Source: Desulfobacillus sp041396245
Lineage (GTDB): Bacteria > Pseudomonadota > Gammaproteobacteria > Burkholderiales > Rhodocyclaceae
NCBI GenBank assembly: GCA_041396245.1
Contig: JAWKYW010000004.1
Location: forward strand, 164,920 to 228,919
Reading direction: 5' to 3'
Length of the DNA: 64,000 nt
Shown here: positions 54,117 through 62,206 of the stretch, piece after piece
How positions within the stretch are numbered: the first letter of the stretch is position 1
Layout of the letters: every line of letters begins with the position of its first letter
Notes under the pieces: model-generated
Seen by the model: only the letters and a program-made list of their open reading frames with translations
The model's database searches: none
Told to the model about the DNA's origin: nothing
Program-made: the position numbers and the translations under genes

Positions 54117-55060
54117 GCAGCGACAAACCGCACAAGCAGAAGGGCGAAGCGAAAACCGCCCGCATCCCGATCAAGGTGGTGCCGGCCGCCGTGCCGCTGA
54201 AGAAGCCGTCGTGGATCCGCGCCCGGGCCGGCAACAGCCAGGCCCGCTTCGGCGAGGTCAAGCGCATCCTGCGCGACGCCGCCCTGCATACCGTCTGCGA
54301 GGAGGCCTCCTGCCCCAACATCGGCGAATGCTTCGGCAAGGGCACCGCCACCTTCATGATCCTCGGCGACGTGTGCACGCGCCGCTGCCCCTTCTGCGAC
54401 GTCGGCCACGGCAAGCCGCTGGCGCCCGACGCCAACGAGCCGGCGCACCTGGCGCAGACCGTGGCGGCGATGCAGCTCAACTACGTCGTCGTCACCAGCG
54501 TCGACCGCGACGACCTGCGCGACGGCGGCGCGCGGCATTTCGCCGACTGCATCCGCGCCGTGCGCGAAGCGGCGCCTTCGACGCGCATCGAGGTCCTCGT
54601 GCCGGACTTCCGCGGCCGCCTGGAAGTCGCCGTAGACATTCTCACGGCGACGCCGCCCGACGTCTTCAACCACAACCTCGAGACCGTGCCGCGGCTCTAC
54701 AGGCAGGCGCGTCCCGGCGCCGACTACGCCCATTCGCTGGCGCTGCTCGCGGCCTTCAAGGCGCGCAACCCGGGCATCCCGACCAAGTCCGGCCTGATGG
54801 TCGGCATCGGCGAGACCGACGCGGAGATCCTCGACGTCATGCGCGACCTGCGCGCCCACGGCGTCGACATGCTCACCATCGGCCAATACCTGGCGCCCTC
54901 GGCCCACCACCTGCCGGTGCTGCGCTACGTCCATCCCGACGTCTTCGCGATGTTCGCGCGCGAGGCGCAGGCGATGGGCTTTGCCCACGCCGCCAGCGCG
55001 CCGATGGTCAGGTCGAGCTACCACGCCGACCAGCAGGCGCATCAGGCCGGCGTGGGCTGA
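54113..55060 (+). CDS. lipA: Lipoyl synthase (radical SAM)
   Basis: The 315-residue enzyme has the auxiliary cluster cysteines CEEASCPNIGEC and the radical-SAM motif CTRRCPFC, with the C-terminal RSSYHADQ serine ligand. It inserts two sulfurs into octanoyl domains. The start is GTG 54113. Confidence 0.97.
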   Translation: MSSDKPHKQKGEAKTARIPIKVVPAAVPLKKPSWIRARAGNSQARFGEVKRILRDAALHTVCEEASCPNIGECFGKGTATFMILGDVCTRRCPFCDVGHGKPLAPDANEPAHLAQTVAAMQLNYVVVTSVDRDDLRDGGARHFADCIRAVREAAPSTRIEVLVPDFRGRLEVAVDILTATPPDVFNHNLETVPRLYRQARPGADYAHSLALLAAFKARNPGIPTKSGLMVGIGETDAEILDVMRDLRAHGVDMLTIGQYLAPSAHHLPVLRYVHPDVFAMFAREAQAMGFAHAASAPMVRSSYHADQQAHQAGVG

Positions 55061-55061
55061 G

Positions 55062-55589
55062 CTACTTCTTCAGCGTCAGGGCGGCGTCGACCGCCCGCTT
55101 GTAGTAGATGTAGTCCATTTCCGGCGCCGGCGCGCCCAGCCGCGTGGCGACGGCGGAAACCTGGCCGCGGTGGTGCGCCATGTGGCCCATCATGTGCGTC
55201 AGCACGTCGCGCACCCAGTTGCGGCGCGCGTTGCCGTCCGTGCCGCGGTAGGCGATCTCCGACTCGAAGAAAGCGTCCGGCCGGGTTTCCAGCCAGTGCT
55301 GCAGGCCGCGCACTTCCTGGCGCAGGGCGCCCTTCAGCTCGCGCCAGTCGGGATGGTGCAGCCGCCTGAAGTCCACGATCGGGCTTTCCCCCTGCAGGCG
55401 CAGCCGCCACAGCTCGGCCACCACCAGGATGTGGTCGACCGTATGGTGGATGGACGTGAAGAACAGGCCCTGCGGCTCGCCGAGGGCCTTCGGGTCGAGC
55501 CGGTCGAGGCATTCGAACAGCGCTTCGTCGGCCCAGTGCTGGTAATCGGCCTGATAGATGAAGTACTGCTTCCAGCTCGGCGCGCCCAT
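55062..55589 (-). CDS. DinB family protein
   Basis: The 175-residue four-helix protein has the metal-binding histidines in SIHHTVDHILVVAELW and THMMGHMAHHRGQVSAVA, the DinB pattern. Family members act as thiol-dependent metalloenzymes or are of unknown use. It is convergent with lipA. Confidence 0.9.
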   Translation of the reverse strand: MGAPSWKQYFIYQADYQHWADEALFECLDRLDPKALGEPQGLFFTSIHHTVDHILVVAELWRLRLQGESPIVDFRRLHHPDWRELKGALRQEVRGLQHWLETRPDAFFESEIAYRGTDGNARRNWVRDVLTHMMGHMAHHRGQVSAVATRLGAPAPEMDYIYYKRAVDAALTLKK

Positions 55590-55638
55590 CGTTGCCCCCT
55601 TCGTGCGAGAATGCGGCCATCGCGACCGGAGTCCCGCA

Positions 55639-56340
55639 ATGGCCCATACCCATACCAATCCCCTGCGCATTTTCATCGCTTTGTTCCTGCTTGTCACCCT
55701 CTCCGCCGCGCGCGCGGGCGGGCTCGACGCCGTCAGCGCCGGGGAGAGCAGCGGCGCCCTGCGCCAGGCGCTCTCCCAGGGCGCGGTCGCGGCGGTGGCC
55801 AGCCTGGGCAAGCCGGACGGCTTCCTCGGCAACCCGAAGGTGAAGATCCCCCTGCCGGAAAACCTGCAGAAGGCCGAAAAGCTGATGCGCAAGCTCGGCA
55901 TGGGCAAGTACGCCGACGAGCTGATCGTTACCATGAACCGCGCCGCCGAGGCCGCCGTGCCGGAGGCAAAGGAGCTGCTCCTGAATGCCGTGAAGCAGAT
56001 GACCCTGCAGGACGCCAAGGCCATCCTCAGCGGCGGCGACGATTCGGTCACGCAGTACTTCAAGCGCACCACCTCGGCGCCGCTCACCGAGAAATTCCTG
56101 CCCATCGTCAGGCAGGCCACCGAGCGCGTCGAGCTGGCGAAGAAATACAACCGCTACGCCAAGCAGGGCGCCAAGCTCGGCCTCGTCGACAAGAAGGACG
56201 CCAGCCTCGAAGGCTACGTCACGGAAAAGGCGCTCGACGGCCTCTTCCTGATGATCGCCGAGGAGGAGCGCGCCATCCGCCAGAATCCGCTGGGCCAGGC
56301 CAGCAGCCTGCTGCAGAAGGTGTTCGGCGCCCTGAAATAA
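55639..56340 (+). CDS. DUF4197 family exported protein
   Basis: The 233-residue protein has a Sec signal (FIALFLLVTLSAARA). ALRQALSQGAVAAVASLGKPDGFLGNPKVKIPLPENLQKAEKLMRKLGMGKYADELIVTMNRAAEAAVPEAK is typical of DUF4197. It is probably periplasmic. No function is known. Confidence 0.9.
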   Translation: MAHTHTNPLRIFIALFLLVTLSAARAGGLDAVSAGESSGALRQALSQGAVAAVASLGKPDGFLGNPKVKIPLPENLQKAEKLMRKLGMGKYADELIVTMNRAAEAAVPEAKELLLNAVKQMTLQDAKAILSGGDDSVTQYFKRTTSAPLTEKFLPIVRQATERVELAKKYNRYAKQGAKLGLVDKKDASLEGYVTEKALDGLFLMIAEEERAIRQNPLGQASSLLQKVFGALK

Positions 56341-56379
56341 TTCCCGACGCCGCCCGCTTGCGGTCCACGGCGCATCTGC

Positions 56380-56403
56380 GCCGTCCCGGCGCGACTGACT
56401 TTT
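56380..56403 (+). repeat. 24-bp motif copy 12 (before rep)
   Basis: GCCGTC, CCGGCGCGA, CTGACTTTT. It ends four bases before the TTG start of rep. Confidence 0.8.
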
Positions 56404-56407
56404 CAAA

Positions 56408-58390
56408 TTGAACACGCTCAATCCCCCGCAGCGCGAAGCGGTGAACTACCTCGACGGCCCGCTGCTGGTGCTGGCCGGCGCCGGCTCCGGCAAGACCCGC
56501 GTCATCACGCAGAAGATCGCCCACCTGGTCGACGGCCGCGGCTTCAGGCCGGACCAGATCGCCGCCATCACCTTCACCAACAAGGCGGCGAAGGAGATGC
56601 GCCTGCGGGCCAGGCAACTGCTTCCGGGCCGCTCGCTCGAATCGCTCAACGTGTCCACCTTCCACGCCCTCGGCGCGCGCATCCTGCGCCAGGAGGCGCA
56701 GGCCCTGCAGCTCAAGCCGCGCTTCTCCATCTTCGACGCCGCCGACAGCGGCGCGGTGCTGGCCGAGCTGGCCAGGGAAGCCGACAAGGCGCGCCTCAAG
56801 GCCCTGCAATGGCGCATCTCCGGCTGGAAGAACGCGCTGGTCGAGCCGAACGAGGCGCTGTCGCTGGCCGAGGACGAGCTGGGGCTGGCCGCCGCCCGCC
56901 TCTACGCCGACTACGAAAAATCCCTGCGCGCCTACCAGGCGGTGGACTTCGACGACCTCATCCGCCTGCCGGTGCGGCTGTTCGAATCCGGGGCCGACGT
57001 GCTGCTGCGCTGGCAGGGAAAACTGCAGTACCTGCTGGTCGACGAATACCAGGACACCAACCGCAGCCAGTACCGCCTCATGCGCCTGCTCGCCGGCGCC
57101 CGAGCCGCGTTCACCGCGGTGGGCGACGACGACCAGGCCATCTACGCCTGGCGCGGCGCCGACGTCGAGAACCTGCGCATCCTGCAGGCCGACTATCCGC
57201 AGCTGAAGGTCATCAAGCTGGAGCAGAACTACCGCTCGACCACGCGCATCCTCAAGGCCGCCAACGCCCTCATCGGCAACAACGAGAAGCTGTTCGACAA
57301 GCGCCTCTGGTCCGAGCACGGCCACGGCGACGCCGTCCAGGTGAATGTCGCCCGCGACCACGAACAGGAGGCCGAGCAGGTCGTCATGAAGCTGATGGCG
57401 CACCGCTTCGAGCACCGCGGCAAATGGGGCGACTACGCCATCCTCTACCGCGGCAACCACCAGGCGCGCGTTTTCGAGCAGCAGTTGCGCAACCAGAAGA
57501 TTCCCTACGCGATTTCCGGCGGCCAGTCCTTTTTCGACAAGGCCGAGATCAGGGATCTCGTCGCCTGGCTGCGCCTCGTCACCAACGGCGACGACGACCC
57601 CGCCTTCATCCGCGCCGCCACCGCGCCGCGCCGCGGCATCGGCGCCACCACGCTGGAGGGGCTGGGGCGGCTGGCCGGCGTGCGCCACGCCTCGCTCTTC
57701 GCCGCCGCCTTCGACGACGCGGCGGCGGGCTACCTCAACCCGCGCCAGCTCGAGGCGGTGCGCGAATTCGGCGCGCTGGTGAACAAGCTCGAGTGGCGCG
57801 CCCAGCGCGAGCCGGCGCGCCAGGTGCTGGAGGACTTCCTGCGCGCCATCGGCTACGAAGCCTGGCTGTTCGACAGCTGCGAACCGCGCGAAGCCGAAAC
57901 CAGGTGGGCCAATGTGCGCGACTTCGTCGACTGGCTATCGCGGAAAGGCGAGGAGGAGGGGAAGACCCTGCTGGAACTGACCCAGACCGTGGCGCTGATC
58001 TCGATGCTCGACAAGGCGGAAGACGCCGGCAACCAGGTGCAGCTTGCCACCCTGCATGCCGCCAAGGGCCTGGAGTTCAGGCACGTCTTCCTCGTCGGCG
58101 TGGAAGAAGGCCTGCTGCCGCACCGCGAGTCGGTCGAGGCCGGCACGGTGGAGGAAGAACGCCGCCTGATGTACGTCGGCATCACCCGCGCCGAGCGCAG
58201 CCTGGCGATCTCGTACTGCGAGCGACGCAAGGCCGGCAGGGAATGGCGCGAATGCGAGCCCTCGCGCTTCATCGCCGAAATGGGTGACGACCTGAAACGA
58301 TCCGGCGGCAAGGCCGCCGAGCCCGCCGACCGCGCCTCCGGCGCGGCGCGACTGGCGCAGATGAAGGCAATGCTGGCCGGCGCCAAATGA
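56408..58390 (+). CDS. rep: ATP-dependent DNA helicase Rep (UvrD superfamily)
   Basis: The 660-residue helicase has Walker A VLAGAGSGKTRVIT, DEYQDTNRSQY, QNYRSTTRIL and TLHAAKGLEFRHVFLVG, in the order of SF1A helicases. Rep clears proteins ahead of forks. The start is TTG 56408 (MNTLNPPQREAV); no ribosome-binding site is evident because the motif copy abuts it. It ends in a 20-bp tandem duplication. Confidence 0.94.
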   Translation: MNTLNPPQREAVNYLDGPLLVLAGAGSGKTRVITQKIAHLVDGRGFRPDQIAAITFTNKAAKEMRLRARQLLPGRSLESLNVSTFHALGARILRQEAQALQLKPRFSIFDAADSGAVLAELAREADKARLKALQWRISGWKNALVEPNEALSLAEDELGLAAARLYADYEKSLRAYQAVDFDDLIRLPVRLFESGADVLLRWQGKLQYLLVDEYQDTNRSQYRLMRLLAGARAAFTAVGDDDQAIYAWRGADVENLRILQADYPQLKVIKLEQNYRSTTRILKAANALIGNNEKLFDKRLWSEHGHGDAVQVNVARDHEQEAEQVVMKLMAHRFEHRGKWGDYAILYRGNHQARVFEQQLRNQKIPYAISGGQSFFDKAEIRDLVAWLRLVTNGDDDPAFIRAATAPRRGIGATTLEGLGRLAGVRHASLFAAAFDDAAAGYLNPRQLEAVREFGALVNKLEWRAQREPARQVLEDFLRAIGYEAWLFDSCEPREAETRWANVRDFVDWLSRKGEEEGKTLLELTQTVALISMLDKAEDAGNQVQLATLHAAKGLEFRHVFLVGVEEGLLPHRESVEAGTVEEERRLMYVGITRAERSLAISYCERRKAGREWRECEPSRFIAEMGDDLKRSGGKAAEPADRASGAARLAQMKAMLAGAK

Positions 58391-58423
58391 CAACGTAGGT
58401 CGGCAAATGACAACGTAGGTCGG
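58384..58423. repeat. Exact 20-bp tandem duplication at the rep stop
   Basis: CAAATGACAACGTAGGTCGG occurs twice in a row; the first copy holds the rep stop codon. Confidence 0.95.
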
Positions 58424-58471
58424 CCTTCAGGCCGACAACCACGGCTGTAGTCGGCCTGAAGGCCGACCTAC
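58415..58471. repeat. Perfect 22-bp inverted repeat between rep and cytochrome c
   Basis: The arms at 58415-58436 and 58450-58471 are perfectly complementary (GTAGGTCGGCCTTCAGGCC...) around a 13-base loop. The gene ends converge here, so it may act as a two-way terminator. It belongs to the family seen inside metH. Confidence 0.9.
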
Positions 58472-58475
58472 GCCC

Positions 58476-59423
58476 CTACTTCACCGCCGAAATCATGTAC
58501 GCCACCGAGGCACGGATGTCCGCATCCGGAATCGAGCTGTTGCCGCCCTTCGGCGGCATGGCGCCCTTGCCCTTGATCGCGCTGGTGGTCAATGCGTCGA
58601 GGCCGCTCGCCAGACGCGGCGCCCAGGCCGCCTTGTCGCCCAGCTTCGGCGCACCGGCAACGCCGGAGGCATGGCAGGCCATGCACGAAGCGTTGTAGAC
58701 CTTCTTGCCCTTCTCCATATCCGCGGTCGGCGCAGCGGCTGCGGCGACTGGTGCGGCTGGTGCGGCAGCGGCGGCTGGTGCGGCAGCGGGTGCAGCTGCG
58801 GGTACGGCTGCAGCAGCGGGTGCGGCAGTGGGTGCGGGTGCAGCAGTGGGTGCGGGTGCAGCAGCGGCAGGCTCCGCCTTCTTCCCGGCTGCTGGCGCGG
58901 CGGCAACGGCAGGGGCGGGCGTCTCTTCCTTCGCGGCCGGCGCTGCGGCCGCCACCTTGAAGCTGGCCCCGGACTGGTTCGCCATCCAGGCCACGAGCCC
59001 GGCGAAGGCCTCGTCCGACACGTCCGCACCGCCCTTCGGCGGCATGGCGCCCTTGCCCTGGACGGCGCTCTTCACCAGGGCGTCCAGGCCGACCTTGATG
59101 CGCGGCGCCCAGGCCGCCTTGTCGCCCAGCTTCGGCGCATTCGCCACGCCGCTGTCGTGGCAGGCGGCGCAGACGCTCTTGTAGATATCCTCGCTGCCCA
59201 TGGCGGCCTTGGCGCCGCCGGCGCCCCCGGCCAGCGACACCTGCGCCATCGGCAGGATGCGCCGCAGCACGGCCTCCTCGCCGAGGTCGCTCGACGGCTT
59301 GCCCCCCAGCAACTGGGCGACGAAGTAACCGGCGACCGGCAGTGCGATGGCGGCCGCCAGGGCGATGGCGATCAGGGCCGGCGAGGCGCAAAGCCCGCCG
59401 CATTGCTCATTCTGCTCGGCCAT
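58476..59423 (-). CDS. Dihaem cytochrome c (c5-like tandem domains)
   Basis: The 315-residue protein has an N-terminal membrane anchor (ALIAIALAAAIALPVAGYFVAQLLGG) and two class I cytochrome domains with CAACH and CMACH. Each ends in a GKGAMPPKGG loop that supplies the Met ligand. They are joined by a long Ala/Pro linker. The domains are very alike (APKLGDKAAWAPR in both), suggesting internal duplication. It should shuttle electrons at the membrane surface. Confidence 0.9.
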   Translation of the reverse strand: MAEQNEQCGGLCASPALIAIALAAAIALPVAGYFVAQLLGGKPSSDLGEEAVLRRILPMAQVSLAGGAGGAKAAMGSEDIYKSVCAACHDSGVANAPKLGDKAAWAPRIKVGLDALVKSAVQGKGAMPPKGGADVSDEAFAGLVAWMANQSGASFKVAAAAPAAKEETPAPAVAAAPAAGKKAEPAAAAPAPTAAPAPTAAPAAAAVPAAAPAAAPAAAAAPAAPVAAAAAPTADMEKGKKVYNASCMACHASGVAGAPKLGDKAAWAPRLASGLDALTTSAIKGKGAMPPKGGNSSIPDADIRASVAYMISAVK

Positions 59424-59511
59424 GGGGAGTTTCCTCAGGTGCGGGTAAAACACGGATTATAACGGCCCGGACTGGACGCTGAAGGGGAAAACCCCTATCC
59501 TTTGCAGCCTC

Positions 59512-59588
59512 GCGCCCGTAGCTCAGCTGGATAGAGTACTGCCCTCCGAAGGCAGGGGTCGGACGTTCGAATCGTCTCGGGCGCGCCA
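59512..59588 (+). tRNA. tRNA-Arg (anticodon CCG)
   Basis: The 77-base cloverleaf has acceptor strands GCGCCCG and CGGGCGC, a D arm GCTC-AGCTGGATA-GAGT, the anticodon stem CTGCC/GGCAG with loop CTCCGAA (CCG), a T arm with GTTCGAATC, and encoded CCA. It reads CGG codons. Accessory DNA starts right after its 3' end, as at many integration sites. Confidence 0.97.
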
Positions 59589-59666
59589 ATTACTTCTTCC
59601 CAAAGCTAATTTCCCTTTTTGCCTGACGTCGGCATGTGACTATCCAGTCTAATGTCATGGCAAGGT

Positions 59667-59948
59667 GGTCCAGGCGCTGAAGGCGCTGGGAAAAGAGCGG
59701 GTGGACGCCGCGGTGATCAAGGCCCTGCGCCGCCGCCTCGACCCCAGGCTGTGCCGTCATATCCTCAGCGATACGCGGGCCGTCACCGGCTGGATTCTCC
59801 AGATCATCAAGCAGGCGTGCGAGGCGCCTGCCTGATAGACAAGGTCGTCCGCTTCTCCGACACGCCGAAGCTGGCGAGGCTGTTGATGTTCAAGGGCGGC
59901 ACCAGCCTGTCGAAGGTCTATGCCCTGATCGAACGCTTTTCGGAAGAC
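59667..59948 (+). pseudogene. Remnant of an abiEi-abiEii pair
   Basis: About 170 bases match the 3' end of abiEi at 62038-62206 (VQALKALGKERVDAAVIKALRRRLDPRLCRHILSD). They are followed by the start of abiEii, but its ATG is ATA, and about 105 bases are deleted before MFKGGTSLSKVYALIERFSED. The rest of both genes is absent. It looks like a decayed duplicate. Confidence 0.85.
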
Positions 59949-60006
59949 GGCGGGGTCGATCATCGATCCGGCGGCCTCCGCATACCCTTCCCACGGCTTG
60001 CGCCGC

Positions 60007-60033
60007 TTATCAAATATTGATAATTTTTGATAA
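60007..60033 (+). promoter_or_regulatory. parD operator with 10-bp periodicity
   Basis: TTATCAA (60007), TTGATAA (60017) and TTGATAA (60027) are spaced exactly ten bases apart. This is typical for ribbon-helix-helix repressors. It lies 26 bases ahead of the parD ATG. Confidence 0.7.
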
Positions 60034-60058
60034 CAGATCCATCCCGAAAGGACAGGCC

Positions 60059-60328
60059 ATGCCCTCCAGTTACGCCCTCGGCGATCATTTCGAGCACTTC
60101 ATCAGGCAGCAGGTCGAGGGCGGGCGTTACGCCAGCGCCAGCGAAGTCGTGCGCGACGCGCTGCGCCTCCTCGAAGCGGAAGAACAGCGGCGCGCCGCCG
60201 CGCTGGAAACGCTGCGTGCCGAGGTCCGCAAGGGCCTGGCCAGTGGCAAGGGCAAGCCCGCCGAAGAGGTACTGAGCCGGCTCGAGCGCAAGTACGCCAG
60301 CCTGGCGGCCGGGCGGTCACGGAAATAA
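60059..60328 (+). CDS. parD: ParD family antitoxin
   Basis: The 89-residue protein starts MPSSYALGDHFEHFIRQQVEGGRYASASEVVRDALRLLEAEEQRRAAALETLRAEV, the ParD ribbon-helix-helix fold, with a charged C-terminal toxin-binding arm. It overlaps parE by one base. Confidence 0.93.
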   Translation: MPSSYALGDHFEHFIRQQVEGGRYASASEVVRDALRLLEAEEQRRAAALETLRAEVRKGLASGKGKPAEEVLSRLERKYASLAAGRSRK

Positions 60329-60625
60329 TGCAGGTCGCCTTCACCGTCCAGGCCGAACAGGACCTGGAGGAGATCGGCGACTACATCGCCGCCGACAACC
60401 CCGACCGCGCGTTGCGCTTTGTTCGCGAAATCCGCGACCACTGCAACAAAAATCGCCGCCGCACCCCTGGCCTACGCCGCCCGCCCCGAACTGGGCGAAG
60501 GCATCCGCGGTTGCGCATATGGGCGGTATCTCATCGTCTTCAAGCCTGCTTCCGAGGAAGTCCTCATCGTCCGCGTGCTGCACGGTGCGCGCGATCTGCC
60601 CGCCCTGTTCGAAGATGGGGCGTAA
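60328..60625 (+). pseudogene. parE: ParE family toxin with a frameshift
   Basis: The first 40 residues (MQVAFTVQAEQDLEEIGDYIAADNPDRALRFVREIRDHC) are ParE-like. The frame then breaks in a run of five A (60448-60452), and the normal sequence continues one frame over: PLAYAARPELGEGIRGCAYGRYLIVFKPASEEVLIVRVLHGARDLPALF. Removing one A restores a full-length toxin. Genuine loss, error in the sequence and programmed slippage are all possible. Confidence 0.88.
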
Positions 60626-60641
60626 GCAAGACCATCAGGGT

Positions 60642-60665
60642 AAAAGTCAGCCCCGGCGGGACGGC
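60642..60665 (-). repeat. 24-bp motif copy 13 (eamA 3' end)
   Basis: Minus strand: GCCGTC, CCGCCGGGG, CTGACTTTT. It holds the eamA stop codon. Confidence 0.8.
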
Positions 60666-61246
60666 GCGCGGAGGATCACCAGCGCGATGCCGCCGAGGAT
60701 GGCGACCGAGGCCAGCGCGAAGCGCAGCGTCACCGCCTCGCCGAGGAAGACGATGCCGCCCAGCGCGGCGATCACCGGCACGCTGAGCTGCACGGTCGCC
60801 GCGCTCGTCGCCTTCAATGCGGGCAGCACGGTGTACCAGATGGCGTAGCCGAGGCCGGAGGTGATCGCGCCGGAGGCCAGCGCACAGGCGACGCCCGCCG
60901 CGTCCAGGCGCGCCTCGGCCAGCGGCAGCAGGCCCAGCGCGCTCAGCACGATGGCGAAGGGCACCGCGCGCAGGAAGTTGCCCGCCGTCACGCGCGTGGC
61001 GTCGCCCGCCCCCTTGCCGCGGATCGAATACACGCCCCACGCCGCCCCCGCCATCAGCATCAGCGCCGCGCCGCCGAGCGGCGGCGCCGACAGCCCCGGC
61101 AGCAGCAGCCCGACCAGCCCGCCGACGGCGAGCGCCAGGCCGACGAGCTGCCACGCGCCGAAGCGCTCGCCGCGCCACAGGCCCCAGAGAATCATCGTCG
61201 CCTGCACCGCGCCGAAGAGCAGCAGCGCGCCCGTCGCCGTCGTCAA
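60647..61246 (-). pseudogene. 5'-truncated EamA/DMT family transporter
   Basis: The 199 residues cover only the later two thirds of an EamA transporter (ALLLFGAVQATMILWGLWRGERFGAWQLVGLALAVGG ... FLGEAVTLRFALASVAILGGIALVIL). The first 80 or so residues and the start are missing, and the break at about 61247 abuts an hsdS fragment. A second copy of its 3' end begins at 63905. Confidence 0.88.
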
Positions 61247-61249
61247 ACA

Positions 61250-61477
61250 CGATTTCGATTTTTCGCTGTCGGCACCAAGGTCTCAGGTGTCAGCAAATCG
61301 AAAATCAGGAAAATCACGGTCTCGTTTCCAGACATCGAAGAACAAACCGCCATCGCCACCCGCCTCTTCGACATGGACGCCGGAATTGCGGCCTTCGAGT
61401 CGAAGCTCGCCAAGGCGCGCCAAATCAAACAAGACATGATGCGGGAACTGCTGACCGGGCGGATTCGGCTGGTCTGA
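61250..61477 (+). pseudogene. C-terminal fragment of a type I restriction specificity subunit (HsdS)
   Basis: The frame reads KIRKITVSFPDIEEQTAIATRLFDMDAGIAAFESKLAKARQIKQDMMRELLTGRIRLV and stops. It is the end of an HsdS second conserved region (PEQ-type motif followed by a coiled coil). No other hsd gene is in the window. Its 5' end meets the broken eamA. Confidence 0.85.
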
Positions 61478-61536
61478 GGGTGGGGCGCCGTACCGCCGGC
61501 ACTGGGTTTTTGAAACGTCGGCTTGCTGTCGGTGGA

Positions 61537-61572
61537 TTTTTTCAGGAAAACACTGGTATTTTCCTGAAAAAA
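61537..61572 (+). promoter_or_regulatory. abiEi operator
   Basis: TTTTTTCAGGAAAA and TTTTCCTGAAAAAA are a perfect 14-bp inverted repeat around an 8-base spacer, ending 16 bases before the abiEi ATG. AbiEi-type antitoxins repress from such repeats. Confidence 0.75.
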
Positions 61573-61588
61573 CTCTATTCTTTCGCTT

Positions 61589-62206
61589 ATGCAAGCAATT
61601 GAACAAAAGATACTTTCCAGGATTTACGGGCGCGGGAGGGGTTGGGCGTTCACCAAGACCGATTTCGTCGCCGGTTTTGGCGAGGCCAATATCCACCAGG
61701 CATTGTCCGCCCTGGCCCGGGCGGGCAGGATTCGCCGCGTCTGCCATGGCGTGTATGACTATCCGCGCCACAGCGATTTGCTCGGCCAGCTCCTGAGCCC
61801 GGACATCGACCAAGTGGCCGCGGCGCTGGCGCGGAAATTCAACTGGCGCATCCAGCCTTCCGGCGAGGCGGCGTTGAACCTGCTCGGCTTGTCCACCCAG
61901 GTGCCGGGCCGCTGGGTGTATCTGTCCGACGGGCCGAGCCGCGAATACCCCATCGGCGAAGACGGCCGCCAGATCCTGGCGTTTCGCAAGTCGCCCCTGA
62001 AGGACACGGGTTTCAAGTACCGGGAGAGCGGCCTGCTGGTCCAGGCGCTGAAAGCGCTGGGAAAAGAGCGGGTGGACGCCGCGGTGATCAAGACCCTGCG
62101 TCGTCGCCTCGACCCCAGGCTTTGCCGTCATATCCTGAGCGATACGCGAGCCGTCACGGGCTGGATTCTCCAGATCATCAAGCAGGTGTGCGAGATGCCA
62201 GCCTGA
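61589..62206 (+). CDS. abiEi: AbiEi-type antitoxin (DUF6088)
   Basis: The 205-residue protein has an N-terminal winged helix (FTKTDFVAGFGEANIHQALSALARAGRIRRVCHGVYDYPR) and a C-terminal domain that neutralises the nucleotidyltransferase. The stop overlaps the abiEii start (TGATG). AbiE systems can abort phage infection. Confidence 0.9.
   Translation: MQAIEQKILSRIYGRGRGWAFTKTDFVAGFGEANIHQALSALARAGRIRRVCHGVYDYPRHSDLLGQLLSPDIDQVAAALARKFNWRIQPSGEAALNLLGLSTQVPGRWVYLSDGPSREYPIGEDGRQILAFRKSPLKDTGFKYRESGLLVQALKALGKERVDAAVIKTLRRRLDPRLCRHILSDTRAVTGWILQIIKQVCEMPA

Noticed and set aside
58592..59184. Repeats in the cytochrome c linker as a CRISPR or minisatellite
   Set aside because: The degenerate GCGGCTGGTGCGG units encode an Ala/Pro linker; there are no regular spacers.
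59512..59588. An att duplication of the tRNA-Arg 3' end within the window
   Set aside because: I looked for a second copy of the T arm and acceptor end and saw none before base 64000.
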